A DNA stretch of 64,000 nucleotides from Frigoribacterium sp. Leaf8 (GCF_001421165.1 NZ_LMKB01000001.1:646009-710008); one strand, 5' to 3'. Shown: positions 16,232 to 30,262, numbered from the stretch's first letter. The notes: a model not told the origin generated them from the letters alone. Translations and numbers: made by a program.

Positions 16232-17080
16232 CTAGAACAGCCCGACCAGCTGGGCCGATCTGGCCAGGAGCACCGCGACGACGACCACGCCGATCGCGAC
16301 GAGCACGGCGATCTGCACGGCGTGCTTCGAGCGGTGACGGGTCTTCGAGAACAGGAACGCGATCGCCCCGCCCACGACGATGCCCCCGAGGTGGGCCTGC
16401 CACGCGATGCCGGGCACGATGAACCCGATCGCGAGGTTGATGCCGACCAGCACCAGGAGTTGGATGCTGCGACCACCGAGGCTGCGGGCGATGACGAAGA
16501 ACGCCGCCATGAGGCCGAAGATGGCCCCGGAGGCACCGACCACGAAGCTTCCGGGTGCCAGGAGGGCGACAGCGGCCGAACCGCCGATCCCCGAGAGGAA
16601 GTAGAGGGCGGCGAACCGACCTCGCCCCAACTGACGTTCGAGTTCTGCCCCGAAGATGTACAGCGAGTACATGTTGAAGAGGATGTGCAGGATGCTCCCG
16701 TGCACGAACATCGTCGTGACGGCGCGCCAGGGCTGCACGATCTCGAGCGGCGGGTAGAACGCCAGGGCCCGCGTGACCACGCCGTTGCCCGTACCGGTCA
16801 CGAGCTGCAAGAGGAACACCGCTACGGTCACGCCGATGATGCCGTAGGTGACGACGGGGGCGCCTCGCCGAGACGCGCTACGGACCCGACCGACCACCTG
16901 CGGTTGGAGGCGCGGTGCGTTGCCCCGCGCCTCCTTCACGCACTCCGGGCAGTGGACCCCCACCGCGGCGGGCGTCTGGCACTCGCCACAGATGGTGCGA
17001 CCGCACCTCTGGCAGAGGACGAAGCTCTGCCGGTCGGGGTGCCGATAGCAGAAGTTCGAGCGGTCGTGCGGATCGGTCAC
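16232..17080 (-). CDS. Rhomboid family serine protease with N-terminal zinc-ribbon
   Basis: 282 aa from a GTG directly after the ppiA stop. The N-terminal ~50 residues form a B-box/zinc-ribbon-like module with Cys pairs (CYRHP, CQRCGR, CGECQ, CPECV). About six or seven membrane helices follow. The catalytic Ser is in GASGAIFG and the His in AWQAHLGG; HGSILHILFNMYSL is the conserved loop. It cleaves membrane proteins within the bilayer; the substrate is unknown. Co-transcribed with ppiA (TAG immediately followed by GTG). Confidence 0.88.
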   Translation of the reverse strand: MTDPHDRSNFCYRHPDRQSFVLCQRCGRTICGECQTPAAVGVHCPECVKEARGNAPRLQPQVVGRVRSASRRGAPVVTYGIIGVTVAVFLLQLVTGTGNGVVTRALAFYPPLEIVQPWRAVTTMFVHGSILHILFNMYSLYIFGAELERQLGRGRFAALYFLSGIGGSAAVALLAPGSFVVGASGAIFGLMAAFFVIARSLGGRSIQLLVLVGINLAIGFIVPGIAWQAHLGGIVVGGAIAFLFSKTRHRSKHAVQIAVLVAIGVVVVAVLLARSAQLVGLF

Positions 17081-17620
17081 CTAGACCTCGTCGATGGTGA
17101 CGCTCTCGAGCACCACGTCCTCGAGGGGCTTGTCGCGGGCGTCGGTCTTGACGGCCTCGATCGCGTCGACGACCTTCTTGGACTCGTCGTCGGCGACCTC
17201 GCCGAAGATGGTGTGCTTGCCCTGCAGCCACGGGGTCGGAACCGTCGTGATGAAGAACTGCGAACCGTTGGTGCCCTTGCCGCCGCGCGAGCCGGCGTTG
17301 GCCATCGCGAAGATGTAGGGGGCGTTGAAGTTCAGCTCGGGGTGGATCTCGTCGTCGAACTGGTAGCCGGGCCCGCCGACGCCCTGGCCGAGCGGGTCGC
17401 CGCCCTGCAGCATGAAGTCCTTGATGATGCGGTGGAAGACGACGCCGTCGTAGAGCTTGTCGGTGCTGACCTTGCCGGTGGCCGGGTGGGTCCACTCTTT
17501 GGTGCCGGTGGCGAGGCCGACGAAGTTGGCGACGGTCTTCGGGGCGTGGTCGCCGAAGAGGTTCACCTTGATGGTGCCGTGGTTGGTGGTGAGGGTGGCG
17601 ACAGCGGTGTGCGTTGACAT
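17081..17620 (-). CDS. ppiA: Peptidyl-prolyl cis-trans isomerase, cyclophilin type
   Basis: 179 aa cytosolic cyclophilin with no signal peptide. Motifs: FHRIIKDFMLQGGD, GGPGYQFDDE, AMANAGSRGGKGTNGSQFFI and LQGKHTIFGEV, including the catalytic Arg of FHRII. It catalyses proline isomerisation during protein folding. The position between gyrA/tRNA genes and rhomboid is conserved in actinobacteria. Confidence 0.93.
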   Translation of the reverse strand: MSTHTAVATLTTNHGTIKVNLFGDHAPKTVANFVGLATGTKEWTHPATGKVSTDKLYDGVVFHRIIKDFMLQGGDPLGQGVGGPGYQFDDEIHPELNFNAPYIFAMANAGSRGGKGTNGSQFFITTVPTPWLQGKHTIFGEVADDESKKVVDAIEAVKTDARDKPLEDVVLESVTIDEV

Positions 17621-17757
17621 GTCGTCATTCTTCCACAGCCACCTCTGCGCACCAGCGACTCCCCAGGCACCGTTCCGTGACCTGTCAGGAACCTCCGTGC
17701 CACACTGGGACGGGCCAGCAACTCTGGCTCCACTGCCTACTCGTTGGAGGAACGTTC

Positions 17758-18294
17758 ATGGCCCTGTCACGCAAGCAGAAGAAAGAACTCAAGAAGTTCA
17801 AGAAGCACGCTGTGGCGGTGTGGGGTGAGCAGCGCGGCGTGATCGACCACGCCGGCAAGGTCATCGGCGGCTACCGCGACGACGCCGTCAAGATCGCGAA
17901 CAAGAAGGTCGTCCCCCAGATCAAGCACGCGGTGGACTCGAACGTCCGCCCCGTGGTCTCGCAGGGCCTCTCGACCGGGTCGCACTACGCGTCGGTCGCT
18001 CAGGACCGCCTGAAGCACGACGTCTACCCGGCGTTCTCGTCGGCTCTCGGCAACCTCGACCTCGCGAACGACCCGAAGGTCGCGAAGGCCGTGAAGAACG
18101 CCAAGAAGCAGGGCAAGAAGGCCGCGGCGAAGTACGTGCCGCGCCAGCAGAAGTCGGGCCTCGGCGTCGGCGGCGTCCTGCTGATCGGCGTGGGCGTCAT
18201 CGCTCTCGGTGCCCTCGTGTTCGCGGCCGTGCAGACGCTTCGTGCCGACGACGAGCTCTGGGTCGCCGACGACGACGCCGACACCAAGGCGTAG
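17758..18294 (+). CDS. Hypothetical tail-anchored basic protein
   Basis: 178 aa from the ATG at 17758 with GGAGG 8 nt upstream. The N-terminus is strongly basic (RKQKKELKKFKKHA), the middle helical and basic, then one membrane helix near residues 141-163 (GVGGVLLIGVGVIALGALVF) and a short acidic tail (DDDADTKA). I do not recognise the family. A membrane-tethered nucleic-acid- or lipid-binding role fits the charge pattern but is only inference. It has its own strong terminator. Confidence 0.75.
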   Translation: MALSRKQKKELKKFKKHAVAVWGEQRGVIDHAGKVIGGYRDDAVKIANKKVVPQIKHAVDSNVRPVVSQGLSTGSHYASVAQDRLKHDVYPAFSSALGNLDLANDPKVAKAVKNAKKQGKKAAAKYVPRQQKSGLGVGGVLLIGVGVIALGALVFAAVQTLRADDELWVADDDADTKA

Positions 18295-18308
18295 TCCCTC
18301 ACACCCCC

Positions 18309-18344
18309 ACGAAGGGCCCGCCTCCCCGGAGGCGGGCCCTTCGT
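18309..18344 (+). terminator. Strong hairpin terminator
   Basis: Perfect 17-bp inverted repeat (ACGAAGGGCCCGCCTCC and complement) with a 2-nt centre, 14 nt after the stop of the upstream gene. Confidence 0.85.
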
Positions 18345-18388
18345 CGTCCCTGCCCCCGACGACTGCAGCATTCGACGCTGATCCGGCC

Positions 18389-18418
18389 CCAGCACCAGCA
18401 CCAGACCAGCACCAGCAC
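18389..18418. repeat. CCAGCA short tandem repeat
   Basis: Imperfect 6-bp CCAGCA units, interrupted once, in the gap between a terminator and tRNA-Ala. Together with the tRNA genes it makes up the protein-gene-free stretch 18295-18853. Confidence 0.55.
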
Positions 18419-18501
18419 AGACACTGCCTAAGGCCCAACGTTGCACGCACGTCGGCGAAGCCGACACGGGCCCGGAGGGCCCCCAGACCAGCACAAGAGA
18501 A

Positions 18502-18540
18502 TTGCCCCTGTCCGCTGACGGAGTCAGCGGACAGGGGCAA
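18502..18540 (-). terminator. Hairpin terminator after tRNA-Ala
   Basis: Perfect 18-bp stem (TTGCCCCTGTCCGCTGAC and complement) with loop GGA, 11 nt 3' of the tRNA-Ala gene on the minus strand. Confidence 0.85.
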
Positions 18541-18550
18541 GGCGATCCAG

Positions 18551-18623
18551 TGGAGCCTGGGAGAATCGAACTCCCGACATCCTGCTTGCAAAGCAGGCGC
18601 TCTACCAACTGAGCTAAGGCCCC
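18551..18623 (-). tRNA. tRNA-Ala(TGC)
   Basis: 73 nt, GGGGCCT/AGGCTCC acceptor stem, anticodon loop TTTGCAA giving TGC, T loop TTCGATT. CCA not encoded. Follows tRNA-Ile, as downstream of gyrA in other actinobacteria. Confidence 0.96.
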
Positions 18624-18706
18624 GACCCCCCGGTCACCGGGGGAACGAGCACGATCTCACCACCCTGCGCGTCAGGAGACGAGCGTGATGTGAGACCGGT
18701 ACTGCG

Positions 18707-18780
18707 TGGGGCTAATAGGACTTGAACCTATGACCTCTTCGTTATCAGCGAAGCGCTCTAACCGCCTGAGCTATAGCCCC
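18707..18780 (-). tRNA. tRNA-Ile(GAT)
   Basis: 74 nt, GGGGCTA/TAGCCCC acceptor stem, anticodon GAT in loop CTGATAA, T loop TTCAAGT. First of the Ile-Ala tRNA pair. CCA not encoded. Confidence 0.96.
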
Positions 18781-18853
18781 CGGACCGTCGTAAAGCCTAC
18801 AGCACCACGACGGCGAACTCGAATCGGCGGGTTCAACCGACTCGAATGGTGGA

Positions 18854-19253
18854 TCAGTTGTTGGTGAATCCGACGAGGAGACCGCCGGTGATGCGCACGC
18901 TCAGGTTGTAGAGGACGGCGACGATGGCCCCGAGGACCGTGCCGACGACCACGTTGAGGATGGCCACCACGATCGAGAAGAGCATGATCTGGCCGACGTT
19001 GAAGGTGTCCTGGATCGAGAAGCTCGAGTCGCCGAGGATGTCCCGCAGCAGGGCGTCGAGGTCGTCGAAGATGCCGGTCTGGTTCAGGATCGCCCAGATG
19101 AGGAAGGTGGCGACGACCGTGATGATGCCGATCGCGACCGAGATCAGGAAGGCCAGCTTCACGACCGACCAGAAGTCGATGTAGACCAGCTTGAGGCGGA
19201 CCTGCTTGGTGCCGGACGGTCGTTTCGCCTTCTTCTGCAGTCTCTCGGCGACA

Positions 19254-19261
<8 letters not shown>
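18854..19261 (-). CDS. DUF3566 membrane protein
   Basis: 135 aa from the ATG at 19261, which overlaps the gyrA 3' end by 8 nt; a longer frame begins inside gyrA and is rejected. Two membrane helices (about 34-58 and 94-118) flank an acidic loop ([19 protein letters not shown]). Homologues sit right after gyrA throughout actinobacteria (Rv0007-type). The function is not established; a role at the cell envelope has been suggested by position. Coupled to gyrA by overlap. Confidence 0.88.
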
Positions 19262-21941
<2,680 letters not shown>

Positions 21942-22018
21942 GATTCTCCGTTTGTCGTGGTCTGCCCCGTGGTGCTCGTCGGGGCGCGGGCGTGCTCCGG
22001 ATCAGCCGGAGGCGCGCA

Positions 22019-24082
<2,064 letters not shown>

Positions 24083-24158
24083 CCGCAGGCCTGTCCGCCG
24101 CGGGGCGAAATCCGCCCTCAGACGGATTTTCCCACCGCACTTGGACGATTCACCCTCG

Positions 24159-24713
24159 TCAACCATAAGTATCGCGAGGGCCCCGCCCTGGAACCGATCT
24201 GGGGCCGCGTTTCCAGGTCGGGGCGTTGGGTGCCAGGAAACGCACCGACTGGATGCCCGCGTCCGGGTACCTCTTCACGATGGTCGTCGTGACCTGCGTG
24301 CGCATCAGCCGCAGTTGCGTCGCCCACGCCGTCGAGTCGCACTGGACGGTCAACGTGCCGTCGTCGATCGAGACCGGATCCGAGTGCGCGGCCAGCTCCG
24401 CCCCCACCATGTCGGGCCAGGCGGTCATCAGCTCGGACTGGGCCAACGGGCTGTTCCAGCCGAGTTCGTTGGTGACGGCCGAGAGGACGTCGGCGATGCC
24501 CCGGGGCTCGCGTCCCGTGCCGAACGGCTGGCTCGGGGAGCCCAACTTGATCGACTTGCGCTTCCGGGCGTCGCGCGACCGCGAGTTGGGGTCGCCGAAC
24601 ACCCGGCGGAACCGCAGATAGACCCGTTGGGCCTCGCTGTCGGGCTGCGCCTCGGGCTCAGGAGGCGCGGGTGGCGTGGACGCCGGAGGCTGCGGTGCGT
24701 CGTCGACGCTCAC
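24159..24713 (-). CDS. dciA: DciA-like replication protein (DUF721)
   Basis: 184 aa from a GTG that overlaps the recF stop (GTGA). A Pro-rich N-terminal ~30 residues is non-conserved, then a basic stretch (RDARKRKSIKLG), then the DUF721 domain (ADVLSAVTNELGW, WPDMVGAELAAHSDP, GTLTVQCDSTAWATQLRLM). DciA is the ancestral helicase operator that helps load DnaB in bacteria lacking DnaC/DnaI; dnaB is in this window at 55.3 kb. The gene keeps the usual recF-dciA-gyrB order. Both AGGAGGCGCGG copies here fall in the linker and at the start codon region. Confidence 0.88.
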   Translation of the reverse strand: MSVDDAPQPPASTPPAPPEPEAQPDSEAQRVYLRFRRVFGDPNSRSRDARKRKSIKLGSPSQPFGTGREPRGIADVLSAVTNELGWNSPLAQSELMTAWPDMVGAELAAHSDPVSIDDGTLTVQCDSTAWATQLRLMRTQVTTTIVKRYPDAGIQSVRFLAPNAPTWKRGPRSVPGRGPRDTYG

Positions 24714-25990
24714 CGCGCCTCCTCGGCGACGGCGTCGCCGGGCCCCTCGTCGCCGGCCCCCTGGTCACCGGGCTCCTGGTCACCGGCCGCCGCGGTGACC
24801 ACAGCGTCGTCACCCGGACCGTCGACGACGGGGGCGTCGTCGAGGATCGTCCCCTTGGCGATCCGGACCGTGTGGGCCTTGAGTCGTGAGGGGACGTCGC
24901 CCTCGACCGCTGCCGTGATGAGCACCTGCTCGTAGTCGGCGACGGCGTCGGCCAGACGTTCGCGACGGGATCCGTCGAGTTCGGCGAAGACGTCGTCGAG
25001 CACGATCACCGGGTCGCCCGTCGGCGAGTCGACCCGCACCACGGCGGCCGAGGCCAGCTTCAGCGCGAGGGCGAACGACCAGGACTCGCCGTGGCTGGCG
25101 TAACCGCGCGCGGGGAGCCCGTTGAGCGAGAGGAAGAGGTCGTCGCGGTGCGGCCCGACGAGCGTCAGTCCCCGCTCGAGCTCGGTCGGTCGGACACGGG
25201 CCAGTGCCTGACGGAAGACGTCGGGCACCTGGTCGGCGGGGATGGACTCGGTCGGCCCCTCGGCCGCGGTCGTCTCGTCGTCGGGTGTCGCGCCCCGGAT
25301 GCTCAGCACCGTCGAGAGGTGTGCGGCGTGGTCCGCTCCCGCCACCGCGGCGTAGGCACGGGCCACCTCGGGGGCCAGGTCGGCCGCGAGCCGGTCACGC
25401 GCGACGACGAGTTCGCTGCCGAGGGCCACGAGACGTTCGTCCCAGATGTCGAGCGTGCCGAGCTGGCCGGCCTTCACCCCGGAGGCGCGGGCCGACTTCA
25501 GGAGCGTGTTGCGTTGTCTGAGCACCCGGTCGTAGTCGGTCTGCACGCCGGCGAACCGGGGCGACCGGGCCACCAGGAGTTCGTCGAGGAAGCGTCGACG
25601 ACCGGACGGCTCGCCCCGGACGAGCGCGAGGTCCTCGGGAGCGAAGAGGACGCTCGTGAAGTACCGCGGCAACTCGCGAGGCTTGATGGCCCCACGGTTG
25701 ACCTGCGCCCGGTTCGGCGACGACCGGTTGATCTGCACCTCGGCCAGCAGTTCGCGCTCGTCGGCGAGTAGTCGCGCCCGGACGACGGCCGAGTCGCGTC
25801 CCTGGCGGATGAGAGCCGAATCCGACGACACCCGGTGGGATCCGAGACTCGACAGGTAGCCGAGGGACTCGACCAGGTTGGTCTTCCCCTGGCCGTTGCT
25901 GCCGACGAAGAGGTTCGGCCCGCGCGCGAGGCTGACTTCGGCAGACGTGTAGTTGCGGAAGTCCGTCAGGCTGAGATGCAGTACTCGCAC
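24710..25990 (-). CDS. recF: DNA repair ATPase RecF
   Basis: 426 aa from a GTG. Walker A GSNGQGKTN near residue 31, Q-loop region, the signature area, and Walker B in VIVLDDVFAELD. RecF loads RecA at gaps with RecO and RecR. The C-terminal ~55 residues are an acidic, repetitive tail (GDQ/GDE-P-GD units) beyond the conserved fold, making the protein longer than usual. It ends in EEAR, encoded by an AGGAGGCGCGG copy. 17 bp downstream of gnd on the same strand. Confidence 0.94.
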   Translation of the reverse strand: MRVLHLSLTDFRNYTSAEVSLARGPNLFVGSNGQGKTNLVESLGYLSSLGSHRVSSDSALIRQGRDSAVVRARLLADERELLAEVQINRSSPNRAQVNRGAIKPRELPRYFTSVLFAPEDLALVRGEPSGRRRFLDELLVARSPRFAGVQTDYDRVLRQRNTLLKSARASGVKAGQLGTLDIWDERLVALGSELVVARDRLAADLAPEVARAYAAVAGADHAAHLSTVLSIRGATPDDETTAAEGPTESIPADQVPDVFRQALARVRPTELERGLTLVGPHRDDLFLSLNGLPARGYASHGESWSFALALKLASAAVVRVDSPTGDPVIVLDDVFAELDGSRRERLADAVADYEQVLITAAVEGDVPSRLKAHTVRIAKGTILDDAPVVDGPGDDAVVTAAAGDQEPGDQGAGDEGPGDAVAEEAR

Positions 25991-26007
25991 GCGGGCCGGT
26001 GGAGGCG

Positions 26008-26895
26008 CTAGGCCTTCTTGACGGCGTGGCCGCCGAACTGGTTGCGGAGAGCGGCGACGGCCTTCATCGTCGGCGAACCCTCGCCCTGACGCGAGACGAA
26101 GCGCGCGAAGATCGACGCGCTGATCGTCGGCATCGGCACGGCGTGGTTGATGGCTTCTTCGAGGGTCCAGCGACCCTCGCCGCTGTCCTCGACGTAACCC
26201 GAGATCTCGGCGAGCTTGGGGTCGGCCTCGAGGGCGAGGACCATGAGCTCGAGCAGCCAGGAACGCACGACGGTGCCGCGCTGCCAGGCCTTGAAGGTGC
26301 CGGTGACGTCCTTGATGAGGTCGCTTCGGGCCTCGAGCAGCTCGTAGCCTTCGCCGTAGGCCTGCATGATCGCGTACTCGATGCCGTTGTGGACCATCTT
26401 CGCGTAGTGACCTGCGCCGGTGTCGCCCGCGTGGACGAAGCCCTCTTCACGAGGACCCTCGGGACGCAGGGCGTCGAAGATCGGCTGCGCCAGGGCGACG
26501 TTCTCGGCGGAACCGCCGACCATGAGGCCGTAGCCGTTGTCCTTGCCCCAGACGCCGCCCGAGACACCGGCGTCGACGTACTTGATGCCCTTGCCGCCGA
26601 GGAGCTTCTCGTTGGCGAAGTCGCTGGTGAACTTCGAGTTGCCGCCGTCGATGACCAGGTCGCCTTCGGAGAGTTCGTTCGAGAGCTCTTCGATGACGCC
26701 GGCGGTGATGTCGCCCGCGGGAACCATGACCCAGACGATGCGGGGGGCGGGGAGCGTGGTGGCGAGCTCGGCGAGGCTGGCGACGTCGGAGACGGCGGGG
26801 TTCGCGTCGTAACCGGTCACCTCGATGCCGCTGTCGCGCAGGCGGGCGCGCATGTTGTTGCCCATTTTGCCGAGACCGACGAGGCCGATGTGCAT
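26008..26895 (-). CDS. gnd: 6-phosphogluconate dehydrogenase, decarboxylating, short NAD-type
   Basis: 295 aa, the short GndA/YqeC form rather than the ~470-aa enzyme. Rossmann motif GLVGLGKMGNNM, substrate motifs DGGNSKF, DAGVSGGVWG and HAGDTGAGHYAKMVHNGIEY with the catalytic Lys and His-Asn. It converts 6-phosphogluconate to ribulose 5-phosphate and CO2. Its place between dnaN and recF is shared with Streptomyces. Confidence 0.93.
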   Translation of the reverse strand: MHIGLVGLGKMGNNMRARLRDSGIEVTGYDANPAVSDVASLAELATTLPAPRIVWVMVPAGDITAGVIEELSNELSEGDLVIDGGNSKFTSDFANEKLLGGKGIKYVDAGVSGGVWGKDNGYGLMVGGSAENVALAQPIFDALRPEGPREEGFVHAGDTGAGHYAKMVHNGIEYAIMQAYGEGYELLEARSDLIKDVTGTFKAWQRGTVVRSWLLELMVLALEADPKLAEISGYVEDSGEGRWTLEEAINHAVPMPTISASIFARFVSRQGEGSPTMKAVAALRNQFGGHAVKKA

Positions 26896-26955
26896 GAGGT
26901 TCCTTTGTTCGTGGCGGTGGGGCCCGGAGGCGGCACCGTTGCTGGCAGAGCGCTC

Positions 26956-28104
26956 TTAGCGCAGGAGGAGGTTGGGCTGCAGCAGGTACTTGTAGCTGTC
27001 AGCACCGGCCTGGTCTTTCGAGGACTGACTGGTGATCAGCACGGGACCGGGCTTGTTCGGGTTCTCCGTCTTGGTGAAGGAGATGCGGACGAACTCGGAA
27101 TGAACCGCTCCGAGACCGTCGAGGAGGAACTGCGGTTTCAACGAGACCACCGTGTCCTCTCCCGTCAACAACGCATCGATCGACTCTGACGCCTGCGCTT
27201 GTTCGCTTCCGATGGCCTCGAGGGTGAGGCCGTCGATCGTGAACGTGAACCTGAGGGCCGCCTCGCGCTCGAGGACGAGCGAGACGCGGCGGACCGACTC
27301 GACGAGCTCGGCCGTGTTGATCACGGCGTAGTTCTCGACGGTGTCGGGGAAGAGACGCTTCACCGGAGGGAAGTTCCCCTTGATGAGCAACGAGGTGACG
27401 GTCTTGTTGTCCGCCTGGAACGCGATGAGCTCGCGCTCGTCGGATCCGGTGATCGAGACCGAGACGGTGCCGGCGTTGCCGAAGGTCTTGCCGACCTCTT
27501 GCAGCGTGCGTGCCGGGACGAGTGCCGTCGTCGTGGTCGTGCTCGCCACGGTGCCGGGATCGAATTCGATGCCTCGGACGGCAACGCGGTAACGATCGGT
27601 GGCGACGAGCGAGAGGGCGTTCTCGGTGACCTCGAGCTGGACGCCGGTGATGACCGGGGTGACGTCGTCGCGGGATGCCGCCACCGCGACCTGGGAGACG
27701 GCGAGGGCGAAGGAATCGCCGGGCACGACGCCCGAACGGTCGCCGACTGTCGGCAGGGTCGGGTACTCCTCGACCGGCATGCTCAGCAGGGAGAAGTTCG
27801 CGGATCCGCAGCTGACCGAGATGCGGTTCTCCTCGGTGGAGAAGGTGACCGGCGCGTTCGGCAGACGGCTGGCGATGTCGGCGAGCAGTCGGCCGGAGAC
27901 CAGGATCGTGCCCGGTTCGTCGATCTCGGCGGGGATGCTCGTCTGGGCCGAGACCTCGTAGTCGAAGGACGACAGGGTGAGCCCGTCGGCGTCGGCCTCG
28001 ATCAGGACACCGCTGAGGATCGGCAAGGTGGTGCGCTGGGGCAGCAGCTTGACGGCGAAGGAGACCGCATCGCTGAAGACGTCACGGTTGACCTGGAACT
28101 TCAC
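26956..28104 (-). CDS. dnaN: DNA polymerase III beta clamp
   Basis: 382 aa from a GTG start. Three clamp domains; N-terminus MKFQVNRDVFSDAVSFAVKL and typical C-terminal region with the YKYLLQP motif. It forms the sliding clamp that tethers the polymerase. First gene of the dnaN-gnd-recF-dciA-gyrB-gyrA series reading away from oriC. Confidence 0.97.
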   Translation of the reverse strand: MKFQVNRDVFSDAVSFAVKLLPQRTTLPILSGVLIEADADGLTLSSFDYEVSAQTSIPAEIDEPGTILVSGRLLADIASRLPNAPVTFSTEENRISVSCGSANFSLLSMPVEEYPTLPTVGDRSGVVPGDSFALAVSQVAVAASRDDVTPVITGVQLEVTENALSLVATDRYRVAVRGIEFDPGTVASTTTTTALVPARTLQEVGKTFGNAGTVSVSITGSDERELIAFQADNKTVTSLLIKGNFPPVKRLFPDTVENYAVINTAELVESVRRVSLVLEREAALRFTFTIDGLTLEAIGSEQAQASESIDALLTGEDTVVSLKPQFLLDGLGAVHSEFVRISFTKTENPNKPGPVLITSQSSKDQAGADSYKYLLQPNLLLR

Positions 28105-28268
28105 GCGGGGACCCCTATCGACTTCGCTCTCGTGGATGGCCGGTTAATAGTGGCACAGCATCGGGGTCCGCCCTTCCGGGAGGCGAAAGCCGAAGCTCCG
28201 GGCCCGGATCGATCCACAAGGTTGTCTCTCCATCAATTTCTTGTAACCAGGATTAACAGTCTTAACCG

Positions 28269-28287
28269 TTGTGCACAGTGTGGATAA
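28269..28287 (-). promoter_or_regulatory. DnaA box pair, dnaN side of oriC
   Basis: TTGTGCACA (28269-28277, one mismatch, plus strand) followed by a perfect box on the minus strand (28279-28287), next to the A+T-rich tract. Confidence 0.7.
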
Positions 28288-28436
28288 CCTGTTTAAAACC
28301 CCGGGGCTCGGCGGAACTACACGCGTGTGACTTGTGGACGGCGTGTGGAACCGAATGACAAGAATGCTCGGGGTCTGGCGGTCGCTCCGAGTGGGATCCC
28401 ACAGGTCCCTCGGATCCGTGAACAAGGTCGACACGG

Positions 28437-28466
28437 TTATCCACGAGTTTCCACAAGTTATCCACA
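28437..28466 (+). promoter_or_regulatory. DnaA box cluster, dnaA side of oriC
   Basis: TTATCCACG (28437-28445), TTTCCACAA (28448-28456) and perfect TTATCCACA (28458-28466) in the same direction, about 10 bp apart, as expected for DnaA oligomer assembly. Confidence 0.75.
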
Positions 28467-28601
28467 CTGTGTGGAACGTGACTCCCCAGGGCCCCCTCAG
28501 ACCCGTCGAGCGCCCCCTGGGACGACGAACGGGCGCCGACACGTGGTCGGCGCCCGGACGGGACGGTCGTGGAGGACGGGCCGGCCTGGCCCGCCGTCCC
28601 G

Positions 28602-30017
28602 TCACTTGTAGCGGGTGTCCTGTTTGATGCGGCTGGTGAGTTCGGTCACCTGGTTGTAGATCGACCGGCGTTCCTTCATCAGTTCGCTGATCTTCTTGTT
28701 GGCGTACATGACCGTCGTGTGGTCGCGGTTGCCGAACAGCTGTCCGATCTTCGGCAGTGACAGGCTCGTGAGTTCGCGGCACAGGTACATGGCGATCTGG
28801 CGGGCCGTGGCGATGGCCTGTGAGCGCGACGATCCGTAGAGGTCGTCGACCGTCAGCTTGAAGTAGTCCGCGGTGTGGTTGATGATGTCGACCGGCGCGA
28901 TGATGTTGTCCTCGTCGAGCGTGATCAGATCCTTGAGGACGGTCTGGACGAGGGCCAGGTCGACGGCGGTGCGGTTCAGGCTGGCGAATGCCGTGACCCT
29001 GATGAGGGTGCCCTCGAGCTCACGGATGTTGCTCGACACCTTGGTCGCGATGAACTCGAGGACCTCGTCGCGGATCTGCAGCTTCTCGCTCTGGGCCTTC
29101 TTGCGCAGGATGGCGATGCGGGTCTCGAGGTCGGGAGCCTGGACGTCGGTGATCAGGCCCCACTCGAAGCGCGAACGCATGCGGTCCTCGAAGCCGGTGA
29201 GGTGCTTCGGCGGCAGGTCGCTGGTGATCACCAGCTGCTTGTCGTGGTCGTGCAGGGTGTTGAAGGTGTGGAAGAACGCCTCTTGGGTGCTGTCCTTGCC
29301 CTGCAGGAACTGGATGTCGTCGATCAGCAGGATGTCGATCTCTCGGTACCTCTGCTGGAAGAGGCTCGACCGGTTGTTGGCGATCGAGTTGATGAAGTCG
29401 TTCGTGAACTCCTCGCTGCTGACGTACCTCACCCGGATCCCCGGGTACATGGTCTCGGCGTAGTGGCCGATGGCGTGCAGCAGGTGGGTCTTGCCCAGCC
29501 CCGACTCCCCGTAGACGAAGAGCGGGTTGTAGGCCTTGGCCGGAGCCTCGGCGACGGCGACGGCCGCGGCGTGGGCGAACCGGTTCGACGCACCGATGAC
29601 GAAGTTGTCGAAGCTGTACTTCGGGTTCAGGCGGGAGTCGTTGCGTTTCCCGCTCGCGCTCGTCTCGACCGGCGCCGGAACGAAGGGTGCCTCGATGTAG
29701 TGGACCGGCTCCGACTGCTCGACCTGCTGCGTGAGGGTGTCGGGGGTGATGTCGGGGTTGACGGTGATGGCGAAGCTCGAGACCGAGGTGTCGCCCAATC
29801 CGGCGATGGACTCGAGGAGGGGCTCACGGATCCGTTGTTCGAGCATGCCGCGGGTCAGGTCGTTGGGCACCTCGAGGTAGAGGGTGCCGCCCAGCACGCC
29901 CTTGGGCTCCACGAGGCTGATGAAGCCGTGCAGCTGCGGCGTGATGCGGTCGTCGGTCGTCAGCGTCGCGAGGACGGAACGCCACAGGTCCTGGACCGGG
30001 TCGACGGTGTGCGCCAC
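28602..30017 (-). CDS. dnaA: Chromosomal replication initiator DnaA
   Basis: 471 aa from a GTG. Domain I (1-95), variable linker, AAA+ domain with Walker A GESGLGKTH, Walker B LLIDDIQFL and sensor II region, and domain IV with the helix-turn-helix signature GNRDHTTVMYANKKI. It binds DnaA boxes and opens oriC, which lies directly downstream. The linker is short compared with Streptomyces. Confidence 0.97.
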   Translation of the reverse strand: MAHTVDPVQDLWRSVLATLTTDDRITPQLHGFISLVEPKGVLGGTLYLEVPNDLTRGMLEQRIREPLLESIAGLGDTSVSSFAITVNPDITPDTLTQQVEQSEPVHYIEAPFVPAPVETSASGKRNDSRLNPKYSFDNFVIGASNRFAHAAAVAVAEAPAKAYNPLFVYGESGLGKTHLLHAIGHYAETMYPGIRVRYVSSEEFTNDFINSIANNRSSLFQQRYREIDILLIDDIQFLQGKDSTQEAFFHTFNTLHDHDKQLVITSDLPPKHLTGFEDRMRSRFEWGLITDVQAPDLETRIAILRKKAQSEKLQIRDEVLEFIATKVSSNIRELEGTLIRVTAFASLNRTAVDLALVQTVLKDLITLDEDNIIAPVDIINHTADYFKLTVDDLYGSSRSQAIATARQIAMYLCRELTSLSLPKIGQLFGNRDHTTVMYANKKISELMKERRSIYNQVTELTSRIKQDTRYK

Positions 30018-30262
30018 TGGAGTCTCTTTCTCGCGGTTCGGCAGCGGACGGATCCGGCCGCCTCCGCGTGCGGGTCGCGTTCACCCGACGGTGTTCGAAG
30101 GGTACGAGTGCGGGACGAGTTATGCACAGCTTTCTCCACCGATCGGTTGGCGCCGTTCGGGCCGGGATCGCTGCGTGTTCCCCGTCGTCACGCGGAAGTA
30201 CCGCGAGAAGTACCCACCTTAGTTCGACGGGGTGTGGAGTCCGCAATCAGAGTTTTCAACAC

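Larger units (their letters stand above)
28105..28601. other. oriC: Chromosomal origin of replication oriC
   Basis: 497-bp gap between dnaA and dnaN. It holds exact DnaA boxes at 28279-28287 (TTATCCACA on the minus strand) and 28458-28466 (plus), TTATCCACG at 28437-28445 and TTGTGCACA at 28269-28277, with further TTCCACA half-matches. A comparatively A+T-rich tract at about 28222-28300 is the best unwinding candidate. The dnaN promoter must also lie here. Confidence 0.9.
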
